Assembly (NCBI RefSeq): GCF_024436435.1
Contig: NZ_JAFMZP010000004.1
Span: 682,001 to 746,000, forward strand
Direction: 5' to 3'
Length of the DNA stretch: 64,000 bases
DNA from: Desertivirga xinjiangensis
GTDB taxonomy: Bacteria > Bacteroidota > Bacteroidia > Sphingobacteriales > Sphingobacteriaceae
In this document: one piece after another, positions 31,943 to 40,637 of the stretch
Layout of the letters: each line of letters starts with the position of its first letter
Numbering within the stretch: the stretch's first letter is position 1
Notes under the pieces: model-generated
Database searches by the model: none
What the model was told of the DNA's origin: nothing
The model's input: the letters and a program-made list of their open reading frames with translations, nothing else
Program-made: the position numbers and the translations under genes

Positions 31943-34378
31943 ATGAGACCGGTTTTCTATTTACTTTTCCTGGTATTGCTTAACTTCGATCTTAAAGGGC
32001 AGGCTCCTGCCGCAGGTTTCCTGTCAGGAAAGCTAAAAGATGAAACCAATAATGAGGTGATCGATTATGCTATGGTGAATCTGCTAAGTTCGCAAAGCCG
32101 CTCGGTGATTAAAAGTTTCATGACTGAGAACGACGGGTATTTTCAATTTGAAGATGTTCCGCCCGGAGTCTACTCTATCAAAGTGACCTTTATTGGTTAC
32201 GAGACCCGGATAATAGATAATATTATCATCAGCCGGGATAATATGAGCCTGAATCTGGGAGCCATAAAACTAAAACAATCGTCTAATACACTTGATGAAG
32301 TAGTGATCAGCGACACCCGCTCAGCCGTAGAATTTAACGGAGATACCGTCACTTATAATGTAAGCCAAAGTTTAATGGCTGCGGGAAGCACAGCGGTTGA
32401 CGTCTTGAAGAACGTACCAATGGTTTCGGTTGATATAGATGGAAAACCCTCGATTGCCGGAAAAATAAACACCAGAATATTCATTGACGGCAAACCTTCT
32501 GACTATACTTCGGCTACCATCACAGACTTGATGAACGTTTTGCCGGCAGATGCCATCGAGAAAATTGAAGTGATCACCAACCCGGATGTGAAATATTCTG
32601 CAGATGGTGATGGTATCATAAATATTGTCTTAAAAAAAGGTTATAAAATAGGTTTGAACGGTGCTCTTTCCCTTACGGGAAGTACCATTGGTAATTACAA
32701 TGCCAGTTTATATACTACCTACCGCGACGATAAATTGTCTGTTTCGGTCAGTTACGGATTTAAAGAGACGCTGAGCACAGCCTATGTAAGTTCGCTCAGA
32801 ACCAATTTTAATCAGTCGGGAATAATCTCTTCTTACATGAACCAGTTTTCTGATTCGGAAACAGGGAGCAATGGTCATAATGGAAGGGCGTCTGTGGACT
32901 GGGACATTACAAAAAAGCAAAATATCAGGGCCTCTGCCAATTTTAATACGGCTGCGTCCGACGGGTGGTCGCATCTGGACGATCACCGGTTAAACTCGTC
33001 AGCTGTTGAAACGGAATTACGGGTTCAGGACAATGACAACTCGAGAAGCTCGGCTAACGGGATCTTCAATGTGGATTACACCTATAAGATCAACCCCAAA
33101 AATGAAACCCTGACGGCGGGCCTGGTCTATTATTTAAACGGTATTTCACAGGACAGGGATCTTTCACGGATCTATCATAAGCCGAATGGCTCTACCAGTA
33201 ACCAGTACTCGCAGGCTAATCAGAATGAGATCAAAAACCGGCGACTGGAATTTAGTTTGGACTTCCGGAAACCGCTCACGAAACTTTCAAACATTTCAGT
33301 AGGTATGCAAACCTCCCTGAACAAAAATGCTAACGATCAGGCCGTTTATGGCTTTGATTTTGTGAATCTGGTGGACACCCTAAAGCCTGGCCTGACCAAT
33401 GAGTTTATCTATTCGGAAGATATCATTGCGGCCTACGGCAGCTATAATATCCGCAGCAAAACCCGCTGGTCCCTAAGACTCGGTGTGCGTTCGGAATATA
33501 CATCATTAAATTTTATACAGGCTGCTGATACCGATGTTAATCCTAAGCCTTATCTGAACTTCTTTCCAAATCTGGCCCTAAATAAGCTGTATAAAAAGAA
33601 ATATAATTTCGGCCTGAGTTATAGCCGTAGAATTACCCGGCCAAGGGAATATGCTTTGAATCCTTTGATCGATGATGCCAATCAGTCGAATGTTAGCTTC
33701 GGGAATCCTCTGCTCAAACCTTCATTTACGGATCAGTTTCAATTTAGCTTAGGTACTTATGGTAAGAACTGGTCTTTCACCCCGAGGGTAAGTTATGCAG
33801 TTACCAGCAGGATCATCGAGCGCTTTAGGATCAGTGCCGATAGTGTAACTTACCAGAACCTGGCAACCAACCGGACCTGGACTTATAATATGTTCGGAAA
33901 TTACCGCCCTAGTAAAAAGATCACACTTGCGGGAGGTTTGAGTATGAGCAAGGTGAGTTATGAATCAAAATCGGCGATCCAACCTAACCGCTCTGGTTGG
34001 AGTTACAGGGCGAATGGTAGCTTAACAGGACAATTTCCGCATCAGATGGCCGCTGAAGGTCAAATGAATTATTTCAATAATACCGTGTCTCAGGGAAGAA
34101 GCAAGGGCTCTGCAATAGTAGCTTTTGGAGTGAGGAAAAACTTTTTGGAAAACAAGCTCCTGGTCAGGCTTCTGGCCAACGATCCTTTTACCAATCGTAA
34201 TACGGCAGAATACACCGATGCAGTAACAACTTCGGGCGCAACTTATCAGCAACTCCGAAACAGGATTTCCAATACCCGGAATTATAGCCTTACGATGAGC
34301 TATCGCTTTACCAAGGTTGGCCGCAATACAGTTAATAAACAGAAAGCTGATAAGGAAGAATTAAAAACAATAGAGTAG
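31943..34378 (+). CDS. Outer-membrane beta-barrel protein with CarboxypepD_reg domain (OMP_b-brl_3 type)
   Basis: TonB-receptor-like protein of 811 aa. The signal peptide (MRPVFYLLFLVLLNFDLKGQ) is followed by a carboxypeptidase-regulatory-like domain (SGKLKDETNNEVIDYAMVNL), a plug (LDEVVISDTRSAVEFNGDT, then VDVLKNVPMVSVDIDGK and EKIEVITNPDVKYSADGDG), and a barrel to the C-terminus. A charged tail (NKQKADKEELKTIE) extends past the last strand (LTMSYRFTKVGR). The substrate is unknown. Its last 47 bp overlap the 3' end of a convergent hypothetical gene. Confidence 0.9.
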   Translation: MRPVFYLLFLVLLNFDLKGQAPAAGFLSGKLKDETNNEVIDYAMVNLLSSQSRSVIKSFMTENDGYFQFEDVPPGVYSIKVTFIGYETRIIDNIIISRDNMSLNLGAIKLKQSSNTLDEVVISDTRSAVEFNGDTVTYNVSQSLMAAGSTAVDVLKNVPMVSVDIDGKPSIAGKINTRIFIDGKPSDYTSATITDLMNVLPADAIEKIEVITNPDVKYSADGDGIINIVLKKGYKIGLNGALSLTGSTIGNYNASLYTTYRDDKLSVSVSYGFKETLSTAYVSSLRTNFNQSGIISSYMNQFSDSETGSNGHNGRASVDWDITKKQNIRASANFNTAASDGWSHLDDHRLNSSAVETELRVQDNDNSRSSANGIFNVDYTYKINPKNETLTAGLVYYLNGISQDRDLSRIYHKPNGSTSNQYSQANQNEIKNRRLEFSLDFRKPLTKLSNISVGMQTSLNKNANDQAVYGFDFVNLVDTLKPGLTNEFIYSEDIIAAYGSYNIRSKTRWSLRLGVRSEYTSLNFIQAADTDVNPKPYLNFFPNLALNKLYKKKYNFGLSYSRRITRPREYALNPLIDDANQSNVSFGNPLLKPSFTDQFQFSLGTYGKNWSFTPRVSYAVTSRIIERFRISADSVTYQNLATNRTWTYNMFGNYRPSKKITLAGGLSMSKVSYESKSAIQPNRSGWSYRANGSLTGQFPHQMAAEGQMNYFNNTVSQGRSKGSAIVAFGVRKNFLENKLLVRLLANDPFTNRNTAEYTDAVTTSGATYQQLRNRISNTRNYSLTMSYRFTKVGRNTVNKQKADKEELKTIE

Positions 34379-34988
34379 AGGGATGGTACCTGTTATTAAA
34401 GTTCCTTAAAAGATGCAGTGGTCGCAGAAGCTTAAATAAAGAAGCTTTTGTATACGCAAAGCGTTTGAAGAAGGCTTGAATTTCGATGGTGATCCTTACT
34501 TCTTCAGTTTGCAGTTCAGCAAGATTAGATCGACTGTTTTCAGCAGGGATCTCCAAGGTATTTTTCAGCCGGATGCGGTATTCATTAAGATCAGCACTGA
34601 TCTTATTCTTTAAAATACTGAGGAATGTAAGTTGCTTGGACAACATTTGTAACTGGCAGCTCTGTGAAAGATTGCTTATTGACCGGTACTTTGTTAATAG
34701 GTGAGATAAGAAAGTCAGCTCGTCCTGGAAGTATTGAATATTTAATGTGTCACGTCGGTTTAAATAGTATAACCTGGATTCGATTTCATCATTTCGGTAA
34801 GGCAGATCCTGATACCGGTTCGGTTTTAAGTTATCTTCTGAAATATCCCAATCGACACGCTTTAGCGAATCATCGCTGTGGATGTGATCATATTCTATTT
34901 CAACATCAGAATGATCAGTATTGCGATTCAACAGGCTGAGAATGTATTTAACAGGCCTGATCTTTAACAGATGATTCAAGTAAGCCAT
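34332..34988 (-). CDS. Hypothetical helical protein
   Basis: Protein of 218 aa that I do not recognise. No signal peptide is evident. The N-terminal 80 residues are acidic and polar (HSDVEIEYDHIHSDDSLKRV). The middle (about residues 85-180) is rich in Leu, Gln and charged residues and probably alpha-helical or coiled-coil (YFQDELTFLSHLLTKYRS, LQTEEVRITIEIQAFFKRF). The C-terminus is hydrophobic and overlaps the convergent OMP gene by 47 bp. The clean frame and an amphipathic pattern support a real gene, but the true start is not decided by an obvious ribosome site. Confidence 0.6.
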   Translation of the reverse strand: MAYLNHLLKIRPVKYILSLLNRNTDHSDVEIEYDHIHSDDSLKRVDWDISEDNLKPNRYQDLPYRNDEIESRLYYLNRRDTLNIQYFQDELTFLSHLLTKYRSISNLSQSCQLQMLSKQLTFLSILKNKISADLNEYRIRLKNTLEIPAENSRSNLAELQTEEVRITIEIQAFFKRFAYTKASLFKLLRPLHLLRNFNNRYHPSTLLFLILPYQLSVY

Positions 34989-35089
34989 TTTTCAAGAATT
35001 AGTTTCACAGGTATTAAGCGGATCGCCTGGCAAGTTTGGTAAATTACATCCTGTAAATTACTCTAACTATTGCTGGTCAACTAATAACG

Positions 35090-35121
35090 TAAAAAAATGC
35101 CCGTTGTTCTTTCCGGGCATT
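35090..35121 (-). terminator. Terminator of the esterase-dehydrogenase operon
   Basis: On the minus strand AATGCCCG and CGGGCATT (35121-35114 with 35103-35096) form an 8-bp stem with a 10-base loop followed by a run of seven T's. It lies 31 bp after the stop codon of the dehydrogenase gene. Confidence 0.85.
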
Positions 35122-35152
35122 AATTTAATTCAGTTTTTTCAGTTATTTAAAG

Positions 35153-36130
35153 TCATTCCCGCTGGCAGAAACTGTCCATGATCCTCATCACTTCTATTCC
35201 TTCCTGTGCAGGGCAGGGGTTTTCTCCTTTGCCGGTAAAATAATCAACCACTAGCTCGATCATGGGCTGTTGTATATGCTGTGGAGCTTTTACCTCATAA
35301 CGTTCTTCTTTTCCTGCTTTGGCAACCGAGTAATACTGGCCAAAAACAGAGAAAGTGATCTTGCCCTCTGAACCTATAATTTCAACCAGGTCTTTTGTTT
35401 CTTCTTTTGGGACGGTAAAACACCAGATGCCTTTAAAAATTACACCGTTCTCAAATAATAATTGTCCTGTGACAATATCGTCGGCAGGGTAATAAGCGCC
35501 CTGATTCCCTGAAATTCCTTCTGTTTTTTTAACTTTTCCGAAGAAATAGAGCATCAGATCTATCTGGTGTGGTGCCAGATCATGGAATAAGCCTCCTCCG
35601 GAAAGTTTGGGATTTACCCGCCAGTTGTCTTCCGTTTTGGTGATCAGTTCTGATTGATGAGGTTGCAGCATTTGCAGGCTCACGAATCTGATATCTCCAA
35701 TCTCATTGGTATCAATAAGTTCCTTTATTTTAATAAATAGAGGAAGTCCGCGGCGGTAATGAGCTACGGTAAGTTTTGTTTGAAACTCTTTTTCTGCCTC
35801 TGCCATTCTTATAGCAGAGAAGCTATTCATCGTCATGGGCTTCTCTACATAAACAGGTTTGCCAGCTTTAAGTGCAGCTACCGTATATTCTTCATGAAAT
35901 AACGGAGGTGTAGCTATGTAAACGGCTTCCACTTCCGGGTCGTTGATAAGGGCATCAGCATCGGTATACCATTTCGGCACTCCATGTCTTCTTGCATAGT
36001 CTTCTGCTTTGGATGCGTCCCTGCGCATTACAGCAACGAGCGCCGAACCGGGAGCTTTGCTAAATCCGGGGCCGCTTTTTACCTCTGTAACATCGCCGCA
36101 TCCTATAATTCCCCATTTTAAAGTACTCAT
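35153..36130 (-). CDS. Gfo/Idh/MocA-family oxidoreductase
   Basis: NAD(P)-dependent sugar or inositol dehydrogenase-like protein of 325 aa, cytoplasmic. The N-terminal Rossmann motif is GIIGCGDVTE, the EKP motif is in KPVYVEKPMTMNS near residue 95, and the C-terminal alpha/beta domain has SGGGLFHDLAPHQIDLMLYF. The substrate is unknown. It is probably co-transcribed with the upstream esterase gene; the 60-bp gap contains a second copy of the esterase 3' end. Pairing of an esterase and an oxidoreductase suggests catabolism of a decorated sugar, which is inference. Confidence 0.9.
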   Translation of the reverse strand: MSTLKWGIIGCGDVTEVKSGPGFSKAPGSALVAVMRRDASKAEDYARRHGVPKWYTDADALINDPEVEAVYIATPPLFHEEYTVAALKAGKPVYVEKPMTMNSFSAIRMAEAEKEFQTKLTVAHYRRGLPLFIKIKELIDTNEIGDIRFVSLQMLQPHQSELITKTEDNWRVNPKLSGGGLFHDLAPHQIDLMLYFFGKVKKTEGISGNQGAYYPADDIVTGQLLFENGVIFKGIWCFTVPKEETKDLVEIIGSEGKITFSVFGQYYSVAKAGKEERYEVKAPQHIQQPMIELVVDYFTGKGENPCPAQEGIEVMRIMDSFCQRE

Positions 36131-36136
36131 ATCATT

Positions 36137-36172
36137 TATTATTTAGTAAACCCTGATCTCTTTAGCCACAAA
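36137..36172 (-). repeat. Duplicate of the esterase gene 3' end (paired with 36188-36223)
   Basis: A 36-base segment differs at two positions from 36188-36223, exactly 51 bases away. The second copy encodes the last residues and stop codon of the esterase (LWLKRSGFIK). The first, in the gap before the dehydrogenase start, would encode LWLKRSGFTK and a stop. It is either a tandem segment duplication or the surviving tail of a deleted second esterase gene. Confidence 0.85.
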
Positions 36173-36190
36173 TCTGACCATATTAAATTA

Positions 36191-37105
36191 TTATTTAATA
36201 AACCCTGATCTCTTTAGCCACAATTCCACACGATCTGTCCAATGATCTGGTGTACGCTCGCTGGCAATTCCAAAACCATGGCCGCCTTTGGGATATATAT
36301 GCATTTCGGCAGGGATGTTGTTTTTAATTAAGGCTTCATAGAAGCGCAGGCTGTTTTCCACTTTTACCGTTTTATCGTCGCCAGCGTGGATCAGCATAGT
36401 GGGAGGAGTTATTGGTGTAACTTGAGTTTCGTTCGAATAAAGCGCGGTAAGCTCTGCCGAAGGTGAAGGGCCGATAAGATTGTCCCTGGAACCTTTATGC
36501 ATTAAGTCTGTGGAGAAACTGATCACAGGATAAACAAGGATCATGAAATCCGGCCGTAAGCTGATGTTTTCTTTGTCAGCAATAACCGGTTTGTTAAAAT
36601 GTGTACCAAGGGTAGAGGCCAGATGCCCACCTGCTGAAAACCCTATTACACCTACCTTTGCGGTATCAATTCCCCATTCTTTCGCCTTGCTGCGTACTGT
36701 TCTTATAGCTTGCTGAGCATCCTGCAACGGTCCGGTTGTTTTATCGGTCATTGTTTTATCAGAAGGCAGACGGTATTTCAAGATAAAGGCGGCAACGCCC
36801 ATTTTAGTAAATTCCGCCGCGATGTCAGTTCCTTCATTAGTGTAAGCAACGATACGATAGCCACCGCCAGGGATGATTACCACTGCAGCGCCGGTTGCCT
36901 TTTCTTTCTCTGGCAGGAAAATTTCTAATGTAGGACTCGAGACCTTTTCGTAGCGGATTTGACCAATGTCGTTAACGTTCTTTATCTCTTCGTCAGGCCC
37001 TTTTACTGAGTTGGGTATTTTTCCGGGATAGAGAGGGATGAGAGTTTGTGAATTACCATTCATAAGTATTGCGGTAAAAAACACAATAAGTAATGATTTA
37101 TACAT
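36191..37105 (-). CDS. Exported alpha/beta-hydrolase, acetyl-xylan-esterase-like
   Basis: Secreted serine esterase of 304 aa with a signal peptide (SLLIVFFTAILMNGNSQT). The oxyanion-hole region is AAVVIIPGGGYRIVAY. The nucleophile elbow is GFSAGGHLAS with Ser near residue 157. The acid Asp is in LIHAGDDKTVKVENS and the catalytic His in IYPKGGHGFGIA. This matches the BD-FAE/Axe-type esterases that remove acetyl groups from plant polysaccharides. The 3' end is duplicated just downstream (36137-36172). It is followed by a Gfo/Idh/MocA gene in the same direction. Confidence 0.9.
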   Translation of the reverse strand: MYKSLLIVFFTAILMNGNSQTLIPLYPGKIPNSVKGPDEEIKNVNDIGQIRYEKVSSPTLEIFLPEKEKATGAAVVIIPGGGYRIVAYTNEGTDIAAEFTKMGVAAFILKYRLPSDKTMTDKTTGPLQDAQQAIRTVRSKAKEWGIDTAKVGVIGFSAGGHLASTLGTHFNKPVIADKENISLRPDFMILVYPVISFSTDLMHKGSRDNLIGPSPSAELTALYSNETQVTPITPPTMLIHAGDDKTVKVENSLRFYEALIKNNIPAEMHIYPKGGHGFGIASERTPDHWTDRVELWLKRSGFIK

Positions 37106-37251
37106 AGTTGTTCTTTACCGCAATAATAGTAATAATTATAGATTTGTTATTGTTAGTTGGTTAGCAGCTCAGCTGGCACAGGTATGAAGAAAATATATAA
37201 GAGGATTTGTATAGGCACACAACCCCGTCCTGCTAAAAGCTAGGAAACTAA

Positions 37252-38469
37252 CTACTTATAATAGCCCGACTTGAACGTAAGTACATAACTTTCGCGTTCA
37301 AGCGTATCTTTCCACTGATGAATGAGATGTTTATATGCTTCACCTACCGGCCGGATCTTTCTGTCTAAATCATACAATCCAAGAGAGTTGACATTCCCGG
37401 CATCATTTCTAAGTGCCGAATCCCAGTCTACCTGGTCGGTCAAACTATACCAGGTAAACCCATAAATAGGTATTCCGTCGCGTTTCAACCTTCGAACGTT
37501 GGCCCATTGAGTTTGTAGCCAGCGTAAGGCGTGCGCTTCAGAAATATTCGTCTCAGTATGCATTACCGGTAATTTGTAGCGTGAATAATATTGGTGGGTA
37601 ATTACATAGTACCCAAAGATTTCACCAGCCGCAGAGGTGCTGCCATTTTCATGCACCATGTGCTCATTAGTGATATAATAGTCATTTCCCATGATGCAAT
37701 TACCTTTGATGATGTTGTTTTCAAACCAGTGATATTCTTGTTTGGTCATCCCGTTTTGCAGTAGGTATTCGTACATGGTAACCGAAATAGGGTAACCGTA
37801 ACTCAGATCAAGAGAAAGGAATCTTTTTTGGTTCAGAAAAGCCGATAGGGCATCACAATCGGGAGTCTCCGGATGGAAGTATTCGGAAGATTCACTCTGA
37901 ATAAAGGTGGCATTCGGTTGCACTTCTAAAATTGCATTCATTGCCAGTACATTAGCTTTGCAGAGATTTGTAAGTGCACGCACGAATGAACGTTCATCGG
38001 TCTTGCACTCATTCCACCAGCCATATTGTCCCGAGAACATCGCGGCAACAAAGATTTCATTTACTGGTGTGTAGAACTCTATATGAGGGAAACGCTTTGC
38101 AAATTCACGTGCGTATTCGGCGAAATGTATGGGGAAATCCGTGTTTTGAAAGTCGCCAATAAAATCCGGAGTTCCAAAATGACACAGATCGACGATTGGT
38201 ACAATGCCTACTTCTTTCATGTAATTGAAAGTCTCGTCTACAAAAGTCCAATCGTATTTACCAGGGCCCAGATGGGTTTTATGCAGTGGTGCACCATACC
38301 GGAGAAATTCGATACCCATCTCTTTCACAAGGTCAAAGTCTTCTCTCCAGTATTTATAATGTCCGCATTTTTCCATTTCATCTACTCTTTTTCTTGAGCC
38401 ATCCGGAAGAGTGATCATGGGATAGCTGTTCTCTATCCCTGTAGCAAACATGAACTTATTTTTTCTCAT
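37252..38469 (-). CDS. GH1-like family glycosidase (clan GH-A)
   Basis: Cytoplasmic (no signal peptide) TIM-barrel glycosidase of 405 aa. The likely acid/base Glu is in FYTPVNEIF near residue 138 (GH1 usually T-x-NEP), and the likely nucleophile Glu is in VMHTETN near residue 305 (GH1 usually TENG). Other clan features are GIEFLRYGAPLHKTHLGPG near the N-terminus, VPIVDLCHFGTPDFI, and the late YGFTWYSLTDQVDWDSAL. The two motifs depart from the strict GH1 consensus, so it is a divergent branch. The substrate is unknown. It appears monocistronic. Confidence 0.82.
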   Translation of the reverse strand: MRKNKFMFATGIENSYPMITLPDGSRKRVDEMEKCGHYKYWREDFDLVKEMGIEFLRYGAPLHKTHLGPGKYDWTFVDETFNYMKEVGIVPIVDLCHFGTPDFIGDFQNTDFPIHFAEYAREFAKRFPHIEFYTPVNEIFVAAMFSGQYGWWNECKTDERSFVRALTNLCKANVLAMNAILEVQPNATFIQSESSEYFHPETPDCDALSAFLNQKRFLSLDLSYGYPISVTMYEYLLQNGMTKQEYHWFENNIIKGNCIMGNDYYITNEHMVHENGSTSAAGEIFGYYVITHQYYSRYKLPVMHTETNISEAHALRWLQTQWANVRRLKRDGIPIYGFTWYSLTDQVDWDSALRNDAGNVNSLGLYDLDRKIRPVGEAYKHLIHQWKDTLERESYVLTFKSGYYK

Positions 38470-38726
38470 GATATCAGATAATATTGGTATTATTTGATAA
38501 GTGTTACAACGGGTGTAAATGAATTGTTTGCACAGGATGTTTCATGCCCTCTCCTAAAGGTTAAAAAAGTCATATAAATTAGATGATTTATTTCTAACAA
38601 GTGGGGAATAAATTGCATGATTGGGGAATTATGGGTAATCTTGAATAAGAGAGGGTCTACATTATTTAATGAAACTTTTTAAAATAACTACAGTATAATC
38701 CATCAAATCAGTTCTTTAAAACAATT

Positions 38727-38765
38727 ATGAACTATGGCGTTGTTTTTGCAAACCATAGGTCATGA
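38727..38765 (+). other. Possible 12-codon leader ORF with hairpin before the 38762 gene
   Basis: ATG at 38727 opens MNYGVVFANHRS, whose TGA stop overlaps the ATG of the next gene. CTATGG/CCATAG arms within it can form a 6-bp stem. It could act in translational coupling. No experimental signature exists, so this is tentative. Confidence 0.25.
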
Positions 38766-39268
38766 TCAAAAAGCTACTTTTAGTAATTCTGCTTCTAAAT
38801 TGCCTCTCAACAATCAAAGCTCAATCTCTAAATTGGTTTGTTTCAGCTCATGCAGGTACTGGCAATTTTAAAACAGCAAGTGCCAACGGCGCGGTTTTGG
38901 CCGGGTTTAAAAACGAAAGGGGACAGCAAGTGGCGATGGGACCTGTGGTAAAGGGATTTATGCACAACGGCATTATGGAAAACGTTATTGGAGGCCGCCT
39001 GTATTCTCAAATGAATCTGGCTGGTCCGGTAGATGTCTACCTGCAATGCGACTTAACTAATGGCAGGAATCAATTACAGTCAGCCAAAGCTCAGGTGCCC
39101 GTCCGACTTGAAACCGGTATGGGGCTGAACTTCCTGATCAGAGAAAACATCGGCATTGGTTGTGGTTATACTTTTGGAGAATATAATCCCATAAGTCAAC
39201 AACGGAAAAGCAGTCCGGTACTTAAGCTTACTTATCTGATGCCTTTTCAGTCATCAAGAAACTGGTAA
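38762..39268 (+). CDS. Small exported, probably outer-membrane, hypothetical protein
   Basis: Protein of 168 aa that I do not recognise. The signal peptide (MIKKLLLVILLLNCLSTIKA) is clear. The mature part alternates polar and hydrophobic residues with many Gly, and ends in strand-like LKLTYLMPFQSSRNW, consistent with an eight-stranded small beta-barrel. The segments LETGMGLNFLIRENIGIGCG and YTFGEYNP look like adjacent transmembrane strands. It stands alone between GH1-like and WecA-like genes. Its function is unknown. Confidence 0.7.
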   Translation: MIKKLLLVILLLNCLSTIKAQSLNWFVSAHAGTGNFKTASANGAVLAGFKNERGQQVAMGPVVKGFMHNGIMENVIGGRLYSQMNLAGPVDVYLQCDLTNGRNQLQSAKAQVPVRLETGMGLNFLIRENIGIGCGYTFGEYNPISQQRKSSPVLKLTYLMPFQSSRNW

Positions 39269-39401
39269 GAATATGCTGGAGCCGGTCGGCGATACTAACG
39301 GTTTATTTAAGTAATTGTTAAATAATTGCGCTTTTTTTATTGTTTTAAATAAAAGGTTGATATTTAGTTTGCTTGTATCAATTATTTTTATCAATATTGC
39401 A

Positions 39402-40520
39402 ATGAAATTATTGCTTATGCTTCAATTAGTTAATATACCCGAACCTGTCTTTTACCTGGCAGTTACATTGATCGCATTCATACTTGTTTTGATCGCAATA
39501 CCCTCAATTATTCACGTCGCAAATCATAGATCTTTATTCGATGATATCGATGAAGGAAGAAAAGAGCATAAACAAGGGATTCCCCGCCTCGGTGGAGTTG
39601 CTATTTTTTGTAGTTTCATGATCACTTCCCTGCTGATATCTAATGATGGCCCTTCAAAAGAGTTTAGTTTACTCTTTGCCTGCTGCATGATCTTATTCGC
39701 GGTAGGATTAAAAGACGATCTTTGGGGAGTTAATCCGAGTACGAAGTTTGGTATGCAATTTATTATTGCTGCTATAATGGTACTATTGGGAAATGTTCGT
39801 TTGACAAGTCTTTACGGAATTTTTAATATTCACGACATTCCTTACGTTGTAAGTATTATGTTAACGATGGTGATCATCACCTTTGTTATTAATGCTTTTA
39901 ACCTGATAGATGGTATTGACGGCCTGGCAGGAGTTACCGGTGCGGTTGTAAATATCACCATGGGACTCATGTTTGCAGATATGTCGCAGACAGGTCTGGC
40001 CTGCCTGGCTTTCTCAGTAGCCGGCGCTTGTATTGGCTTCCTTCGTTTCAACATCACGCCTGCTAAAATTTTTATGGGCGACACAGGTTCGCTCATGATC
40101 GGTTTTATATCGGTTATCCTTTGTGTGAAATTTATAGAGCTGAACAAAATCGGAGGAAATACACCGGTTGTATACGGTTCTGCGCCTTCAATAGCTGTGG
40201 CAGTACTGATCGGGCCAATTTTTGACGCCATCAGGGTATTTACCCTTCGTACGATAAAAAGTGGTTCTCCATTTGTCGCCGACAGAAATCACGTTCACCA
40301 CAGAATGCTGAATGTGGGTTTCACTCATCTTCAAACGACCTTTATTTTAATGGCATTCAACCTGGTAATGATCTATGTGGCTCTTACATTCAGGTCCGCA
40401 GGAAACTTTATTCTTATAGGTGTACTGTTTCTTATCTGCCTGGTATTTAACTATCTTCTTACTTTTCTTATTCGTTCGAGAAAAAGGAATAAATACAGTT
40501 TACTTAACTTTTTGTCCTAG
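39402..40520 (+). CDS. WecA/MraY-family undecaprenyl-phosphate sugar-1-phosphate transferase
   Basis: Polytopic membrane enzyme (372 aa from the ATG at 39402; an alternative start at 39315 adds 29 residues and one hydrophobic stretch). It transfers a sugar-1-phosphate to undecaprenyl phosphate to begin O-antigen, teichoic-acid-like or other envelope glycan synthesis. Family motifs are KDDLWG, FNLIDGIDGLAG, FMGDTGSLMIGF and DRNHVHHRMLNVGFTH, and the spacing is that of WecA/TagO/RgpG rather than MraY. About ten helices are predicted. No other glycan biosynthesis genes are adjacent. Confidence 0.9.
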   Translation: MKLLLMLQLVNIPEPVFYLAVTLIAFILVLIAIPSIIHVANHRSLFDDIDEGRKEHKQGIPRLGGVAIFCSFMITSLLISNDGPSKEFSLLFACCMILFAVGLKDDLWGVNPSTKFGMQFIIAAIMVLLGNVRLTSLYGIFNIHDIPYVVSIMLTMVIITFVINAFNLIDGIDGLAGVTGAVVNITMGLMFADMSQTGLACLAFSVAGACIGFLRFNITPAKIFMGDTGSLMIGFISVILCVKFIELNKIGGNTPVVYGSAPSIAVAVLIGPIFDAIRVFTLRTIKSGSPFVADRNHVHHRMLNVGFTHLQTTFILMAFNLVMIYVALTFRSAGNFILIGVLFLICLVFNYLLTFLIRSRKRNKYSLLNFLS

Positions 40521-40566
40521 GCTTAAAGAGCTTTGCGAAAAAGTAATCTAGGATATGCAACGCTCA

Positions 40567-40587
40567 GCACACGCGACACGCGTGTGC
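40567..40587. repeat. GC-rich palindrome, REP-like (copy 1)
   Basis: GCACACGCG and CGCGTGTGC form perfect 9-bp arms around ACA, 47 bp after the transferase stop codon. The core GCACACGCG(A/G)CACGC recurs at 47071, and a looser relative is at 49191. It may double as a terminator hairpin, but no T run follows. Confidence 0.55.
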
Positions 40588-40637
40588 CAAATAGACCTTC
40601 AGGCGAAACCAATAGGGGAGATTTCGGTTCTATTAAC

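Noticed and set aside
37160-37240. tRNA-like stretch containing AGCTCAGCTGG
   Set aside because: It resembles a D-arm, but no matching anticodon arm, GTTCGAATC-type T-loop or acceptor pairing follows. It is probably chance.
40533-40637. N-terminal extension of the alpha/beta hydrolase
   Set aside because: The extension reads through the GC-rich palindrome, and its translation (rich in Arg, Thr and Asn) does not resemble the family. The ATG at 40638 fits better.
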